Source: DASQPA01 sp963756455 (lineage in GTDB: Bacteria > Acidobacteriota > Thermoanaerobaculia > Multivoradales > UBA5704). From it: DNA of 64,000 bases. Made by a program: the position numbers and the translations under genes. This document shows, piece by piece, positions 8,675-16,755 of this stretch (position 1 is the first letter of the stretch; the number at the start of each line of letters is the position of its first letter). The stretch covers positions 3,410,001 to 3,474,000 of the forward strand of contig CAVWNC010000004.1 in the NCBI GenBank assembly GCA_963756455.1, given 5' to 3'. The notes beneath the pieces are model-generated. The model was not told where the DNA came from, did not search any database, and saw only the letters and a program-made list of their open reading frames with translations.

Positions 8675-10189
8675 ATGCCCTACATCCTCGCCTTGGACCA
8701 GGGGACGACCAGCTCCCGGGCTCTCGTCTTCGACGCCGCCGGCCGGGTCGCCGCCCTGGCGCAGAGAGAGTTCCGGCAGAGTTTCCCCCGGCCGGGTTGG
8801 GTGGAGCACGACCCCGAGGAGATCTGGGAGTCGCAGCTCGCGGTCGCCCGGGAGGCCCTGGCGCAACTGCCTCCGGGCGCCGAGTCGGAAGTCGCCGCCC
8901 TCGGCCTCACCAACCAGCGCGAGACGACGCTCGTCTGGGAACGGGCAACGGGGAAACCGCTCTTCCCCGCCATCGTCTGGCAGGACCGGCGGACGGCGGA
9001 CCGCTGCGCGGAGATGAAACGGCGGGGTTTGGAGCCGCTCTTCCGGGCGCGGACGGGGCTCGTCCTCGATCCCTATTTCTCCGGCACCAAGCTCGCCTGG
9101 ATTCTCGACCGCTTCCCGGACGCCCGCGCCCGCGCCGCCGCGGGTGAGCTCGCCTTCGGCACCGTCGACAGCTGGTTGATTTGGAAGCTCACCGGCGGCA
9201 AAGTCCATGCGACCGATCCGTCCAACGCCTCGCGCACCCTCCTCTTCGACCTCGCGAGCGGCGACTGGGACGCCGAGCTCCTGAATCTCTTCGGGGTGCC
9301 GCGGGCGATGCTGCCGGCGGTCGTCCCCTCCTCCGGGGTGATCGGCGAGACCGCGCCCGGCCTCTTCCCCCGCCCGCTCCCCATCGCCGGGGTGGCCGGC
9401 GACCAGCAGGCGGCGCTCTTCGGCCAGGTCTGCGTGCGGCCGGGGATGGCGAAGTGCACCTACGGGACCGGCAGCTTCCTCCTCCTGAACACCGGCGACC
9501 GCCCCACCCCCTCGGCGCACGGCCTCCTCACCACCGCCGCCTGGCGGCTCGGCGGCCGCGACGAGTTCGCGCTCGAAGGGAGCGTCTTCATCGCCGGGGC
9601 GCTCGTCCAGTGGCTGCGCGACGGTCTCGGGGTGATCGAGAAGGCCCCCGAGATCGAGGCGCTCGCCGCGAGCGTCCCGGATTCAGGCGGGGTCGTCCTC
9701 GTCCCCGCCTTCGCCGGCCTCGGGGCACCGCACTGGGACCCCCAGGCACGCGGCACCATCCTCGGCCTCACCCGCGGCACGACCGCCGCCCACTTAGCCC
9801 GCGCCGCCCTGGAGGCCATCGCCTTCCAGGCCGTCGAGGTGCTCCATGCGATGGAGGCCGACTCCGGCGTCGCCCTGGGCGAGCTGCGGGTGGACGGCGG
9901 CGCCGCCGCCAACGATCTGCTCCTGCAGATCCAGGCGGATCTCCTCGGCACCCCCGTCGTCCGCCCGCGGATGCTGGAGACGACCGCGCTCGGCGCCGCC
10001 TACTTAGCCGGCCTCGCCGTGGGAGTCTGGCCGGATACGGACGAGATCGCGGCCCATTCGGAGGTCGAGAGGATCTTCACGCCGCGACTGCCGCGCGGCC
10101 AGGCCGAGAAGCGCCTCGCCCGCTGGCTCCAGGCGGTCGAACGAGCGAAGGGATGGGAAGAGGAGACCGAACCGAGCCCCGAGCCATGA
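8675..10189 (+). CDS. glpK: Glycerol kinase
   Basis: The protein is 504 residues, the usual length for GlpK (FGGY family). It begins with the ATP-binding motif YILALDQGTTSSRALVFD and contains GYxxE-like WVEHDPEEIW, WQDRRT and the ATP-phosphate loop GTGSF (YGTGSFLLLNTG). The signature GLGAPHWDP lies in the C-terminal domain. It phosphorylates glycerol to sn-glycerol 3-phosphate in the cytoplasm. Its stop overlaps the start of glpD by ATGA, so kinase and dehydrogenase are co-translated. No glycerol facilitator gene is in the window. Confidence 0.96.
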   Translation: MPYILALDQGTTSSRALVFDAAGRVAALAQREFRQSFPRPGWVEHDPEEIWESQLAVAREALAQLPPGAESEVAALGLTNQRETTLVWERATGKPLFPAIVWQDRRTADRCAEMKRRGLEPLFRARTGLVLDPYFSGTKLAWILDRFPDARARAAAGELAFGTVDSWLIWKLTGGKVHATDPSNASRTLLFDLASGDWDAELLNLFGVPRAMLPAVVPSSGVIGETAPGLFPRPLPIAGVAGDQQAALFGQVCVRPGMAKCTYGTGSFLLLNTGDRPTPSAHGLLTTAAWRLGGRDEFALEGSVFIAGALVQWLRDGLGVIEKAPEIEALAASVPDSGGVVLVPAFAGLGAPHWDPQARGTILGLTRGTTAAHLARAALEAIAFQAVEVLHAMEADSGVALGELRVDGGAAANDLLLQIQADLLGTPVVRPRMLETTALGAAYLAGLAVGVWPDTDEIAAHSEVERIFTPRLPRGQAEKRLARWLQAVERAKGWEEETEPSPEP

Positions 10190-11769
10190 AGCGCGGCGAT
10201 CTCGTCGCCCGGCTCGCTCCCCCCTCGGGCTCCGAGCCGTGGGATCTCCTGGTGATCGGCGGCGGCGCGACCGGCCTGGGGACGGCGGTCGAGGCGGCGG
10301 CGCGGGGCTACCGCACGCTTCTGGCCGAGGCGCACGATTTCGCCAAGGGCACCTCATCGCGGAGCACCAAGCTCGTCCACGGCGGAGTGCGCTATCTGCG
10401 GCAGGGAAACGTCGGCCTCGTCTTCGAGGCACTCCGCGAGCGCGGCCGGCTCCTCGCCAACGCCCCGCACCTGGTGCACAACCTCTCCTTCGTCGTCCCC
10501 CGCTACGACTGGTGGGAAGGGCCGTTCTACGGCGGCGGCCTGAAGCTCTACGACCTCCTCGCCGGCCGGCTGGGCTTCGGCCCCTCGCGCCTCCTCTCCC
10601 GTGCCGAGACCCTGGAGCAGCTCCCCACGATCGCACGCGCCGGTCTCCGCGGCGGGGTGATCTATCACGACGGTCAGTTCGACGACGCCCGCCTGGCGGT
10701 CACCCTCGCCCGCACCTGTCTCGACCTCGGCGGAGTGCCGATCAACTACCTGCGGGCGGTGACGCTGACGAAAGAGGACGGCCGGGTGACCGGAGCCCTC
10801 CTCCGCGACGAGGAGAGCGGCACGGAGTACCCGGTGACCGCCCGGTCGGTCGTCAATGCCACCGGAGTCTTCGCCGATACCGTCCGCCGGCTGGACGACC
10901 CGGCGGCCACTTCCCTCGTCGCTCCCAGCCAGGGGGTGCACCTGGTCCTCCACCGCCGCTTCCTCCCCGGCGACAGCGCCATCATGGTCCCCCACACCGA
11001 CGACGGCCGGGTGCTCTTCGCCGTCCCCTGGCACGGCCGGGTGGTCCTGGGGACGACCGATACCCCGCTCGCCTCCTCCCCCGAGGGCCCGCCGATCGAG
11101 CCCCGCGCGCTCCCGGAAGAGATCGAATTCCTCTTGGCCCACGCCGGCCGCTACCTCGCGAGCCACCCCGGCCGGGAGGACGTCCTCGCCGTCTTCGCCG
11201 GCCTCCGCCCCCTCGTCCGCGAGGTACGGAGCGCGGAGGAGGACACCGCGGCGCTCGCCCGCGACCACACCGTCGTCGTCTCCCCCTCCGGGCTGGTCAC
11301 GGTGACCGGCGGCAAATGGACGACCTACCGGAGGATGGGGGAAGACACCGTCGACCAGGCCGAGCGCACCGCCGGGTTCGAGAAGCGTCCCTCGAAGACC
11401 CCGACCTTGCAGCTCCACGGCTGGCAGCAGGGGCTGGACCCGGGAGAGCCCTGGAGCGTCTACGGCAGCGACGCCGCGGCGCTCCGCGCCCTGGTGGACG
11501 CCCAACCCGGCCTGGGAGCGCCCCTCCACCCCCGCCTTCCCTATAGCGGCGCCGAGGTGGTCTGGGCGGTCCGCAACGAGCTGGCGCGGACGGTCGAGGA
11601 CGTCCTCGCCCGCCGCACCCGCGCCCTCCTCTTAGACGCCCGCGCCAGCCTGGAAGCCGCCCCCGAAGTGGCGCGGCTGATGGCCGCCGAGCTGGGAGAG
11701 GGCGCGGATTGGGAGGCCCGGCAGGTCGTCGCCTACCGGGCGGTGGCGGTGGGATATCTTCTGGGCTGA
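10186..11769 (+). CDS. glpD: Glycerol-3-phosphate dehydrogenase, FAD-dependent
   Basis: The 527-residue protein starts at the ATG at 10186 that overlaps the glpK stop. It has the FAD dinucleotide-binding motif LLVIGGGATGLGTAVEAAARG, the GlpD hallmark DFAKGTSSRSTKLVHGGVRYL and, later, TGGKWTTYRRMGEDTVD. It oxidises glycerol 3-phosphate to dihydroxyacetone phosphate, feeding electrons to quinone at the membrane, and completes the two-step glycerol pathway with glpK. The C-terminal GlpD cap domain (Y-SGAEVVWAVRNELARTVEDVL) is intact. Product assignment is secure; glpA-type naming is possible but no glpB or glpC follows. Confidence 0.95.
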   Translation: MKRGDLVARLAPPSGSEPWDLLVIGGGATGLGTAVEAAARGYRTLLAEAHDFAKGTSSRSTKLVHGGVRYLRQGNVGLVFEALRERGRLLANAPHLVHNLSFVVPRYDWWEGPFYGGGLKLYDLLAGRLGFGPSRLLSRAETLEQLPTIARAGLRGGVIYHDGQFDDARLAVTLARTCLDLGGVPINYLRAVTLTKEDGRVTGALLRDEESGTEYPVTARSVVNATGVFADTVRRLDDPAATSLVAPSQGVHLVLHRRFLPGDSAIMVPHTDDGRVLFAVPWHGRVVLGTTDTPLASSPEGPPIEPRALPEEIEFLLAHAGRYLASHPGREDVLAVFAGLRPLVREVRSAEEDTAALARDHTVVVSPSGLVTVTGGKWTTYRRMGEDTVDQAERTAGFEKRPSKTPTLQLHGWQQGLDPGEPWSVYGSDAAALRALVDAQPGLGAPLHPRLPYSGAEVVWAVRNELARTVEDVLARRTRALLLDARASLEAAPEVARLMAAELGEGADWEARQVVAYRAVAVGYLLG

Positions 11770-11785
11770 AATAGGAGACCGACCC

Positions 11786-12334
11786 ATGAAACGCCCACCG
11801 ATCCGCATCCCCTCCGGCCGACCCCAGAGCGGCGAGCTCGGCGCTTATGCCGAGCCGGACGTCGAGCACGTGGCGGGCGACGATGCCGTGGCGGCCCTCG
11901 CGGCCCAGGTGCAGGAGGCTCTCGACCTCTTCTCCCCGATCGCCGAGGACTTCGCTTCCACGTTCGTCTACGCGCCCGGCAAGTGGACGTTGAAGCAGGT
12001 GGTGGGGCACATGATCGACGACGAGCGGATCTTCGCCTACCGGGCGCTCTGCATCGCTCGCGGCGATGCGCGGCCGTTGCCGGGTTTCGACGAGAACGAC
12101 TATGTCCGCTTCGCCGGCTTCGAGGCCCAAAAATGGGAAGACCTCCTCACCGAGTACCGGATCGTCCGCGATTCGACCGTCGCTCTCTTCTCTACCTTCA
12201 CCCCGGAGGTGTGGCTGCGCCGCGGCCACGTCAATGGGTACGACGCTTCGGTCCGCGGGCTCGCCTTCCACCTCGCGGGGCATGAGCTGCACCACCTGCG
12301 GATCGTGCGCGAGCGGTATCTCGTTCGAGCCTGA
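11786..12334 (+). CDS. DinB-family protein
   Basis: The 182-residue protein belongs to the DinB/DUF664 four-helix bundle family. The metal-binding histidines are visible as VGHMIDDERIF and the C-terminal HLAGHELHHLRIV. The ATG is preceded by AATAGGAG, a good ribosome-binding site, 17 nt after glpD stops, so it may be co-transcribed with glpKD. Such proteins are often uncharacterised or act as metal-dependent thiol-transferases (bacillithiol or mycothiol type); no substrate can be named. It converges on the ABC permease gene 12 bp downstream. A second, distinct DinB gene lies at 18938. Confidence 0.85.
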   Translation: MKRPPIRIPSGRPQSGELGAYAEPDVEHVAGDDAVAALAAQVQEALDLFSPIAEDFASTFVYAPGKWTLKQVVGHMIDDERIFAYRALCIARGDARPLPGFDENDYVRFAGFEAQKWEDLLTEYRIVRDSTVALFSTFTPEVWLRRGHVNGYDASVRGLAFHLAGHELHHLRIVRERYLVRA

Positions 12335-12346
12335 GGCCATTCGAGC

Positions 12347-14290
12347 CTACCGCGCCCGGCCCGCCACCAGCCGCTCCTTGCCGCTCGCGGGGTCCAAGAG
12401 GACGATGCGGTCCCCGGCGCGCTCAAAGAGCCGCGGCCCGACACTCGCCGGGCCAGCGGCGCTCTCTCCAAGTGGAAAAAGGCCATGGCCGAGAAGGCGG
12501 GACTCGCCCGTCGTAAGGTCGAGCAGCTGGGACTCCCAGCGGTCGATCCAGTGGCCGGAAGACTCGGGGATGCGCGCCTCCACCCCGAGGACGAGTTGGC
12601 CCGGCGAGGGCTCTCCCGCCAGCCGAAGAGCCCGGACGCCGGGGAACGGGAAGCGGCGGAGAACGGCACCATCGGCCGAGAGGAGTGCGAGCTCCCGCGG
12701 ATCGTCCTTGAAGCTGGCGCCGGACTCGACGGCGGCGATGCGGCCGTCGGCCAGGAAGCCGCTCATCCGGACGAACGCCGGGATCTCGGCGAGGAGAACG
12801 GCGCCGCGGGTGCGGAAGAGGAGCATCCTCTCCCCCGACTGGTGGAGGAGGAAGCGACTGCCGTCCGGGCTGAGCTCCAGGAGCGAGTTGGCTTCCACGG
12901 ACGGCGTGCGGCCGATCACCTCCTGCCGGCCGGTGCCGAGGTCGACCTCGGCGATCTCGATCGCGGCCTGGGGCCGCGGCCCGACGGTCTCTTCCCGGGC
13001 GGCATGAAGATAGAGAAGGTGGGTGTCGTCCACGAACTGGAGACGGCTGTCCCAGGGGGAGAGGGGCTCGGCGGGGACGGCGGCAAGCAAGCGAGCCGAG
13101 TCGATGTCCTCAACCGCCAGCCGGTGATGGCCGAGAGTGGCGAGCCGCCGACCGTCGGGAGAGAGAGCGAGGACCAGGGGCCGCACGGCATAGGTCAGGC
13201 GGCTCTGGACCGGCTGGGCTCCACGCCGGGTGAGGTCGAGGCGGGTGAGGGTGACCGGCGACCCGACCGACCGGGACTGGGGCTCGAGCCAGGCCGCCCA
13301 CCGACCGTCGGTCGAAAAATGGACCGTCCCGCTCCAATCCCACTGGAGTCCCGGGAAGGCCCGGGCGAAGCTCTCGTGCTCGGTATCCAAGAGGAAGACC
13401 GGAGAGTACTCCTCCCGATGGGCGGCGCGCCCCTGGACGACGACCGTGCTCCCGCGCGGCGACGCGGCGACGCCGAAAATGGGATCGATCAAATCCGCCG
13501 GGGTCGCGGCGATCAGCCAGCGCGAGTAGCCGTCGAAGCCGAGCGCCGTGGCGAGCAGCAGGCTCCAGAGGGTGAGGGAGAGGAAGCGGTGCCCGCGCCG
13601 GGAGTCGGTCCGCCCGCCGAGAACCTGGACGGCGCTGCCGGCGAGGAACGCGATCCATGCCGCCGGCGCCACCACCGTGAGAGGACGAGCGAAGAGAGGT
13701 GGCAGCAGTCCTCCCTGGACCGGGGCGGACAGGCCCGCCCGGAGAAGTCGTTCCACGGCGCTCCAGGCGATGAGCCCGACGACGGCGGCGGCCACCAGGT
13801 CGAGCGCCAGCCAGGCGGAGCGGGTGCGCAGCAGGGTGGAGAGGGCGTGGGCGAGGAGCACCAGGGCGGCGAGGAGAGCCACCGCGAGCAGGAGCCGGCC
13901 GGCGCCGAAGACGGCGAGTTCGGCCCGCGCGGCATTCTCCACCAGGAGGGCCGGGAGGAGGACGAGGACGCCGATGCCGAGGGCGAGCGCCAGGGCGGCG
14001 GCGAGCTTGCCGCCCCAGATCGCTCCGCCGGAGAGCGGCCGGGCGAAGTAGAAACCGAGCCGCCGCTCGGTCATGTCGGGGGCGAGGATCGAAGCGCCCA
14101 GGCCGAGGGCGAGGACGGCGGCGACAATCCCGGAGAGAAAGTAGGCGGAGACGGTGCGCAGATCGGCCGCCCCCAGGTAGGTGGGGACGAAAAGCGGCAG
14201 GAGAAGCGGCACGAGGCCGGTGATCCCGAGGAGAAGCAGCAGCCGGCGCTCGGCCAGCTCGCGTTCGAAAACGGCGGCGAAACCTCTCAT
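12347..14290 (-). CDS. ABC-2 type permease fused to a C-terminal propeller-like domain
   Basis: I place the start at 14290 (ATG overlapping the ATPase stop by ATGA, with GGGAGGTG upstream). The 647-residue protein starts MRGFAAVFERELAERRLLLL, has about six hydrophobic segments in the first 270 residues, and then about 370 soluble residues. These contain repeated blades such as LSPDGRRLATLG, FSTDGRWAAWLE and LSPDGSRFLLHQ, as in WD40/TolB-like propellers. It is the membrane subunit of the transporter whose ATPase and GntR regulator lie immediately upstream. Permease plus a large propeller in one chain is unusual; the domain probably faces one side of the membrane, but topology was not determined. 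Confidence 0.8.
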   Translation of the reverse strand: MRGFAAVFERELAERRLLLLLGITGLVPLLLPLFVPTYLGAADLRTVSAYFLSGIVAAVLALGLGASILAPDMTERRLGFYFARPLSGGAIWGGKLAAALALALGIGVLVLLPALLVENAARAELAVFGAGRLLLAVALLAALVLLAHALSTLLRTRSAWLALDLVAAAVVGLIAWSAVERLLRAGLSAPVQGGLLPPLFARPLTVVAPAAWIAFLAGSAVQVLGGRTDSRRGHRFLSLTLWSLLLATALGFDGYSRWLIAATPADLIDPIFGVAASPRGSTVVVQGRAAHREEYSPVFLLDTEHESFARAFPGLQWDWSGTVHFSTDGRWAAWLEPQSRSVGSPVTLTRLDLTRRGAQPVQSRLTYAVRPLVLALSPDGRRLATLGHHRLAVEDIDSARLLAAVPAEPLSPWDSRLQFVDDTHLLYLHAAREETVGPRPQAAIEIAEVDLGTGRQEVIGRTPSVEANSLLELSPDGSRFLLHQSGERMLLFRTRGAVLLAEIPAFVRMSGFLADGRIAAVESGASFKDDPRELALLSADGAVLRRFPFPGVRALRLAGEPSPGQLVLGVEARIPESSGHWIDRWESQLLDLTTGESRLLGHGLFPLGESAAGPASVGPRLFERAGDRIVLLDPASGKERLVAGRAR

Positions 14291-15276
14291 TGCACACCTC
14301 CCATTTGCGGAGTTCCGGTGCTGCCGACGAGCGCGAGGAAGATCTCTTCCAAGGTGAGAACCGAAACTTCGACGTCGGCGCCCTGGGCGACATGGGCCGG
14401 AGACGGACCGCCACCGGATACCGACCCGGCGAAGCGCGCCTCGTCCCAGCGCGCCACCACCGTCTCGGTGCGGAAGCCGCGGGCGGCCACGGCGACCGGC
14501 TCCAAGGGGACGAGGGCGGCGGCGCGGCTCGCTTCGTCGCGGGAAGCGGGCCGGGCGGGCGGGAAGCTGATGCGGCGGAAACGGCGCTTCAGGCTTTCGA
14601 GCTCCTCGTCCAGGAGCAGCCGGCCGCCGCGGAGGATGCCGATCCGGTCGGCGATCCCCTCGACCGCCGCGAGATCGTGGGTGGTCAGGAAGACCGTCGT
14701 GCCGCGGTCGGCGAGCTCGCCGATCAGCTCCTCGAAGACGGCGCGGCGGGCCTGGGGATCGAGCCCGAGAGTGGGATCGTCGAGGATGAGGAGCTTGGGC
14801 GAGGGGGCGAGCGCCAGGGTGAGCGCGACCTGCCCCTTTTGCCCCTTGGAGAGGCGGCCGAAGGGGACGTCTCCCGGCACCCCGAAGCGGGCGAGCCGCG
14901 CCGCCGCGCCGTCGCCGTCCCAACGCGGGTAGAGCCGGGAACAGAAGCGGAGGAGCTGACCGGCGTTCATCGCCGGGGGAGCATCGGGCTCCTCGGGCAC
15001 CACCCCCACCTCGGCGAGGAGCCGGGCGCGCCCGCTCCAGACCTCCGCCCCAAGGAGGAGGGCGCGACCGGTGCTCGGCCGCTGCTCGCCCAGGAGGCAG
15101 CGGACGAGAGAGGACTTGCCGGCGCCGTTGGGGCCGAGGAGAGCGTAGACGGAGCCGGGCGCGACGGCGAACGAGAGGCCGTCCAAGGCCAGGCGCTCGC
15201 CGTAGCGGACAGAGAGATGGTCAGCCGCCAGGGCCGGCGAGGCGGCCGGGGACGGCGCGGGCGAAGCGAGGCTCAT
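14287..15276 (-). CDS. ABC transporter ATP-binding protein (ABC-2/CcmA type)
   Basis: The 329-residue protein has Walker A LLGPNGAGKSSLV, signature LSKGQKGQVALTLAL, Walker B LLILDDPTLGLD and switch histidine FLTTHDL. The C-terminal 100 residues are an extension typical of efflux-type ATPases that pair with ABC-2 permeases. It overlaps the upstream GntR gene and the downstream permease gene by ATGA each, forming a tightly coupled three-gene operon. The organisation is that of Bacillus ytrA-like loci, where a small GntR protein controls an adjacent ABC exporter. The cargo cannot be deduced. Confidence 0.9.
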   Translation of the reverse strand: MSLASPAPSPAASPALAADHLSVRYGERLALDGLSFAVAPGSVYALLGPNGAGKSSLVRCLLGEQRPSTGRALLLGAEVWSGRARLLAEVGVVPEEPDAPPAMNAGQLLRFCSRLYPRWDGDGAAARLARFGVPGDVPFGRLSKGQKGQVALTLALAPSPKLLILDDPTLGLDPQARRAVFEELIGELADRGTTVFLTTHDLAAVEGIADRIGILRGGRLLLDEELESLKRRFRRISFPPARPASRDEASRAAALVPLEPVAVAARGFRTETVVARWDEARFAGSVSGGGPSPAHVAQGADVEVSVLTLEEIFLALVGSTGTPQMGGVQ

Positions 15277-15680
15277 CGGTTCTCCTCCGGAGGTTCGGCC
15301 TTGAGATCCTTCCAGGCTTGGGCGAGGGCTTCGGCCGCGTTCTCGCGGCTCGCCCCCAGGGTGATGGCGCTGCCGGCAAAGCGGAGCGCCGCCTGCGCCA
15401 GGCGGTCGGCGCGCTCGGCCTGGGTGAGGAGGGGCGGCGCGTCGGAGACGTAGGTGCCATCCCCCCGCCGCACGGCGAGGACCCCGGCGTCGGTCAGCCG
15501 CTGGTAGGCCTTGGAGACCGTCGCCGGGTTGACCTGGAGCTCGCGCGCCAGGTCGCGGACCGACGGCACCCCCGTCCCCACGGCGAGCGAGCCGGAGGCG
15601 ACGAGGTGCCGCACCCCCTCCTCGATCTGCCGCCAGATGGGGCGCGGGTCCTTGGGATCGATGCGCAGCGTCCGCTCCAA
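15273..15680 (-). CDS. GntR-family regulator, YtrA subfamily
   Basis: The 135-residue protein has only the GntR winged helix-turn-helix (PIWRQIEEGVRHLVASGSL, VPSVRDLARELQVNPATVSK, YQRLTDAGVLAVRRGDGTYV) and a short C-terminal tail, the YtrA arrangement, with no effector-binding domain. The start codon is TTG at 15680, chosen because GGAGGA lies only 4 nt upstream (15685-15690). It heads the operon with the ABC ATPase and permease and probably represses it. A dyad at 15706-15730 is a candidate operator. Confidence 0.88.
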   Translation of the reverse strand: MERTLRIDPKDPRPIWRQIEEGVRHLVASGSLAVGTGVPSVRDLARELQVNPATVSKAYQRLTDAGVLAVRRGDGTYVSDAPPLLTQAERADRLAQAALRFAGSAITLGASRENAAEALAQAWKDLKAEPPEENR

Positions 15681-15705
15681 GCTGTCCTCCGTCGTTCGGA
15701 ATCGG

Positions 15706-15730
15706 TGTACTACTACGCTGATACAGTACG
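15706..15730 (-). promoter_or_regulatory. Putative GntR/YtrA operator upstream of the ABC operon
   Basis: The inverted repeat GTACT-N13-AGTAC occupies 15707-15729, about 27 bp upstream of the GntR start codon, in a locally AT-rich patch. The position and arm/spacer layout suit autoregulation by the YtrA-type repressor encoded next to it. The arms are only 5 bp, so chance cannot be excluded. Confidence 0.35.
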
Positions 15731-15767
15731 GGACATCCGGAGAGCTGTCAAGGCCAAAGACAAATCT

Positions 15768-15829
15768 GTAGGGTCACCCCCCCGTGGGTGCCCTGGCCGA
15801 GGAGGGCGGCCACGGCGGGCTGCCCCTAC
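15768..15829. repeat. Imperfect 62-bp palindrome, dispersed element
   Basis: Two 26-nt arms pair with about five mismatches: GTAGGGTCACCCCCCCGTGG plus GTGCCC on the left, and the reverse complement of GTAGGGGCAGCCCGCCGTGG plus CCGCCC on the right. A partial copy of one arm is at 7987-8012, and shorter hairpins of related sequence (GTGCCTGCCC core) lie at 39799-39838 and 42648-42680. It looks like a miniature intergenic hairpin family. Confidence 0.6.
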
Positions 15830-15898
15830 GCCGAATCGACGAGGATGTCGGGGCACGCAGGTTGCACCCGAGAGCTGCGGTTGGAGAAAGGAGTCCAT

Positions 15899-16429
15899 AT
15901 GCAGCTCGAGAGGCCGTACGATGGCAATGTCTGGAAGGGGTTGGCGGCGGGGATCGCCGGCGGTCTTCTGGCTTCGCTCGTGATGAATCAGTTCCAGGCG
16001 CTGGTCAAGAAGGCCGCCGAGAGCGGCGGCGCGAACGGCAAAGGCGCCAAGAGCAAGAAGAAAGAGAGCGGTGGCGACGACGCGACGGTCCAGGCGGCCA
16101 GCGCGATCTCCGAGGGGCTCTTTAACCATCGGCTCGCCAAGGAGGAGAAGAAGGTGGCGGGTCCCGTCGTCCACTATGCCATGGGGGCGACGATGGGAGC
16201 GCTCTACGGCATGCTCGCCGAGGTGGACACGCGGTTGACCTTGGGCGTGGGGGTGCCCTTCGGCGCCGCCGTCTGGCTGGCGGCGGACGAGGTCGCCGTG
16301 CCGGCCCTGGGGTTCGGGCCGCCACCCTTGGAGACCCCGGCATCGACCCACGCCTCGGCGCTCGCCTCGCACGCGGTCTACGGCTTGACGACCGATCTCG
16401 TGCGGCGCGCCCTGCGCCGGGTGATGTAA
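15899..16429 (+). CDS. DUF1440 (YagU-like) membrane-associated protein
   Basis: The 176-residue protein starts at ATG 15899 with AAAGGAG 7 nt upstream. It resembles the YagU/DUF1440 family: an N-terminal hydrophobic segment (WKGLAAGIAGGLLASLVMNQ), a lysine-rich charged loop around residues 40-60, then HYAMGATMGALYGMLAE and GVPFGAAVWLAADEVAVPAL, followed by a C-terminal helix ending RRALRRVM. It is probably an inner-membrane protein of unknown role; E. coli YagU has been linked to acid stress. It stands alone between the GntR operon (divergent) and the dehydratase gene (convergent). Confidence 0.75.
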   Translation: MQLERPYDGNVWKGLAAGIAGGLLASLVMNQFQALVKKAAESGGANGKGAKSKKKESGGDDATVQAASAISEGLFNHRLAKEEKKVAGPVVHYAMGATMGALYGMLAEVDTRLTLGVGVPFGAAVWLAADEVAVPALGFGPPPLETPASTHASALASHAVYGLTTDLVRRALRRVM

Positions 16430-16444
16430 GGGATCAAGGAGTCC

Positions 16445-16482
16445 AAAAAAGGCCGGGCCGGGGAGAGGGGGCCCCCCGGCCC
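16445..16482 (-). terminator. Hairpin with T-run on the minus strand
   Basis: GGCCGGG pairs with CCCGGCC around a G/C-rich loop (16451-16481), and on the minus strand the stem is followed by TTTTTT. It would end transcription of the minus-strand dehydratase gene, and the hairpin also lies just after the convergent DUF1440 gene. The rest of 16430-16755 is AT-richer and shows no gene. Confidence 0.5.
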
Positions 16483-16755
16483 TGGCGTAAGTGCCGCCAC
16501 GGGTGGTGGAAGCACGAAATTTGTCTGTGACACTCCCGCCGATGTCTAGACAATACATGGACAATGCTCAAGGGTCAACACCTGAGATCCTCCAAAATGT
16601 TGAATCCACCGCTGAATCTGGACGCCGTAAAAATTCAGAATTCCAATGAAGTTTATCGATCTGGATGAAGAATCAGGCTTCCCTCGACGGAGAGCGAGAA
16701 TGGCAATGCGAAGTAAAAGGAAGGGGAAGAGGGAAAACTTCGAAGAAGACGCGGG

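Noticed and set aside
8246..9520. A 424-codon minus-strand frame across glpK and the repeat array
   Set aside because: It is antisense to the well-supported glpK for most of its length, has no ribosome-binding site, and only looks repetitive because 21 bp is divisible by three.
9181..11769. An 862-residue form of glpD
   Set aside because: The first 335 codons are out of frame with glpK and Arg-rich; the true start is the ATG at 10186 overlapping the glpK stop.
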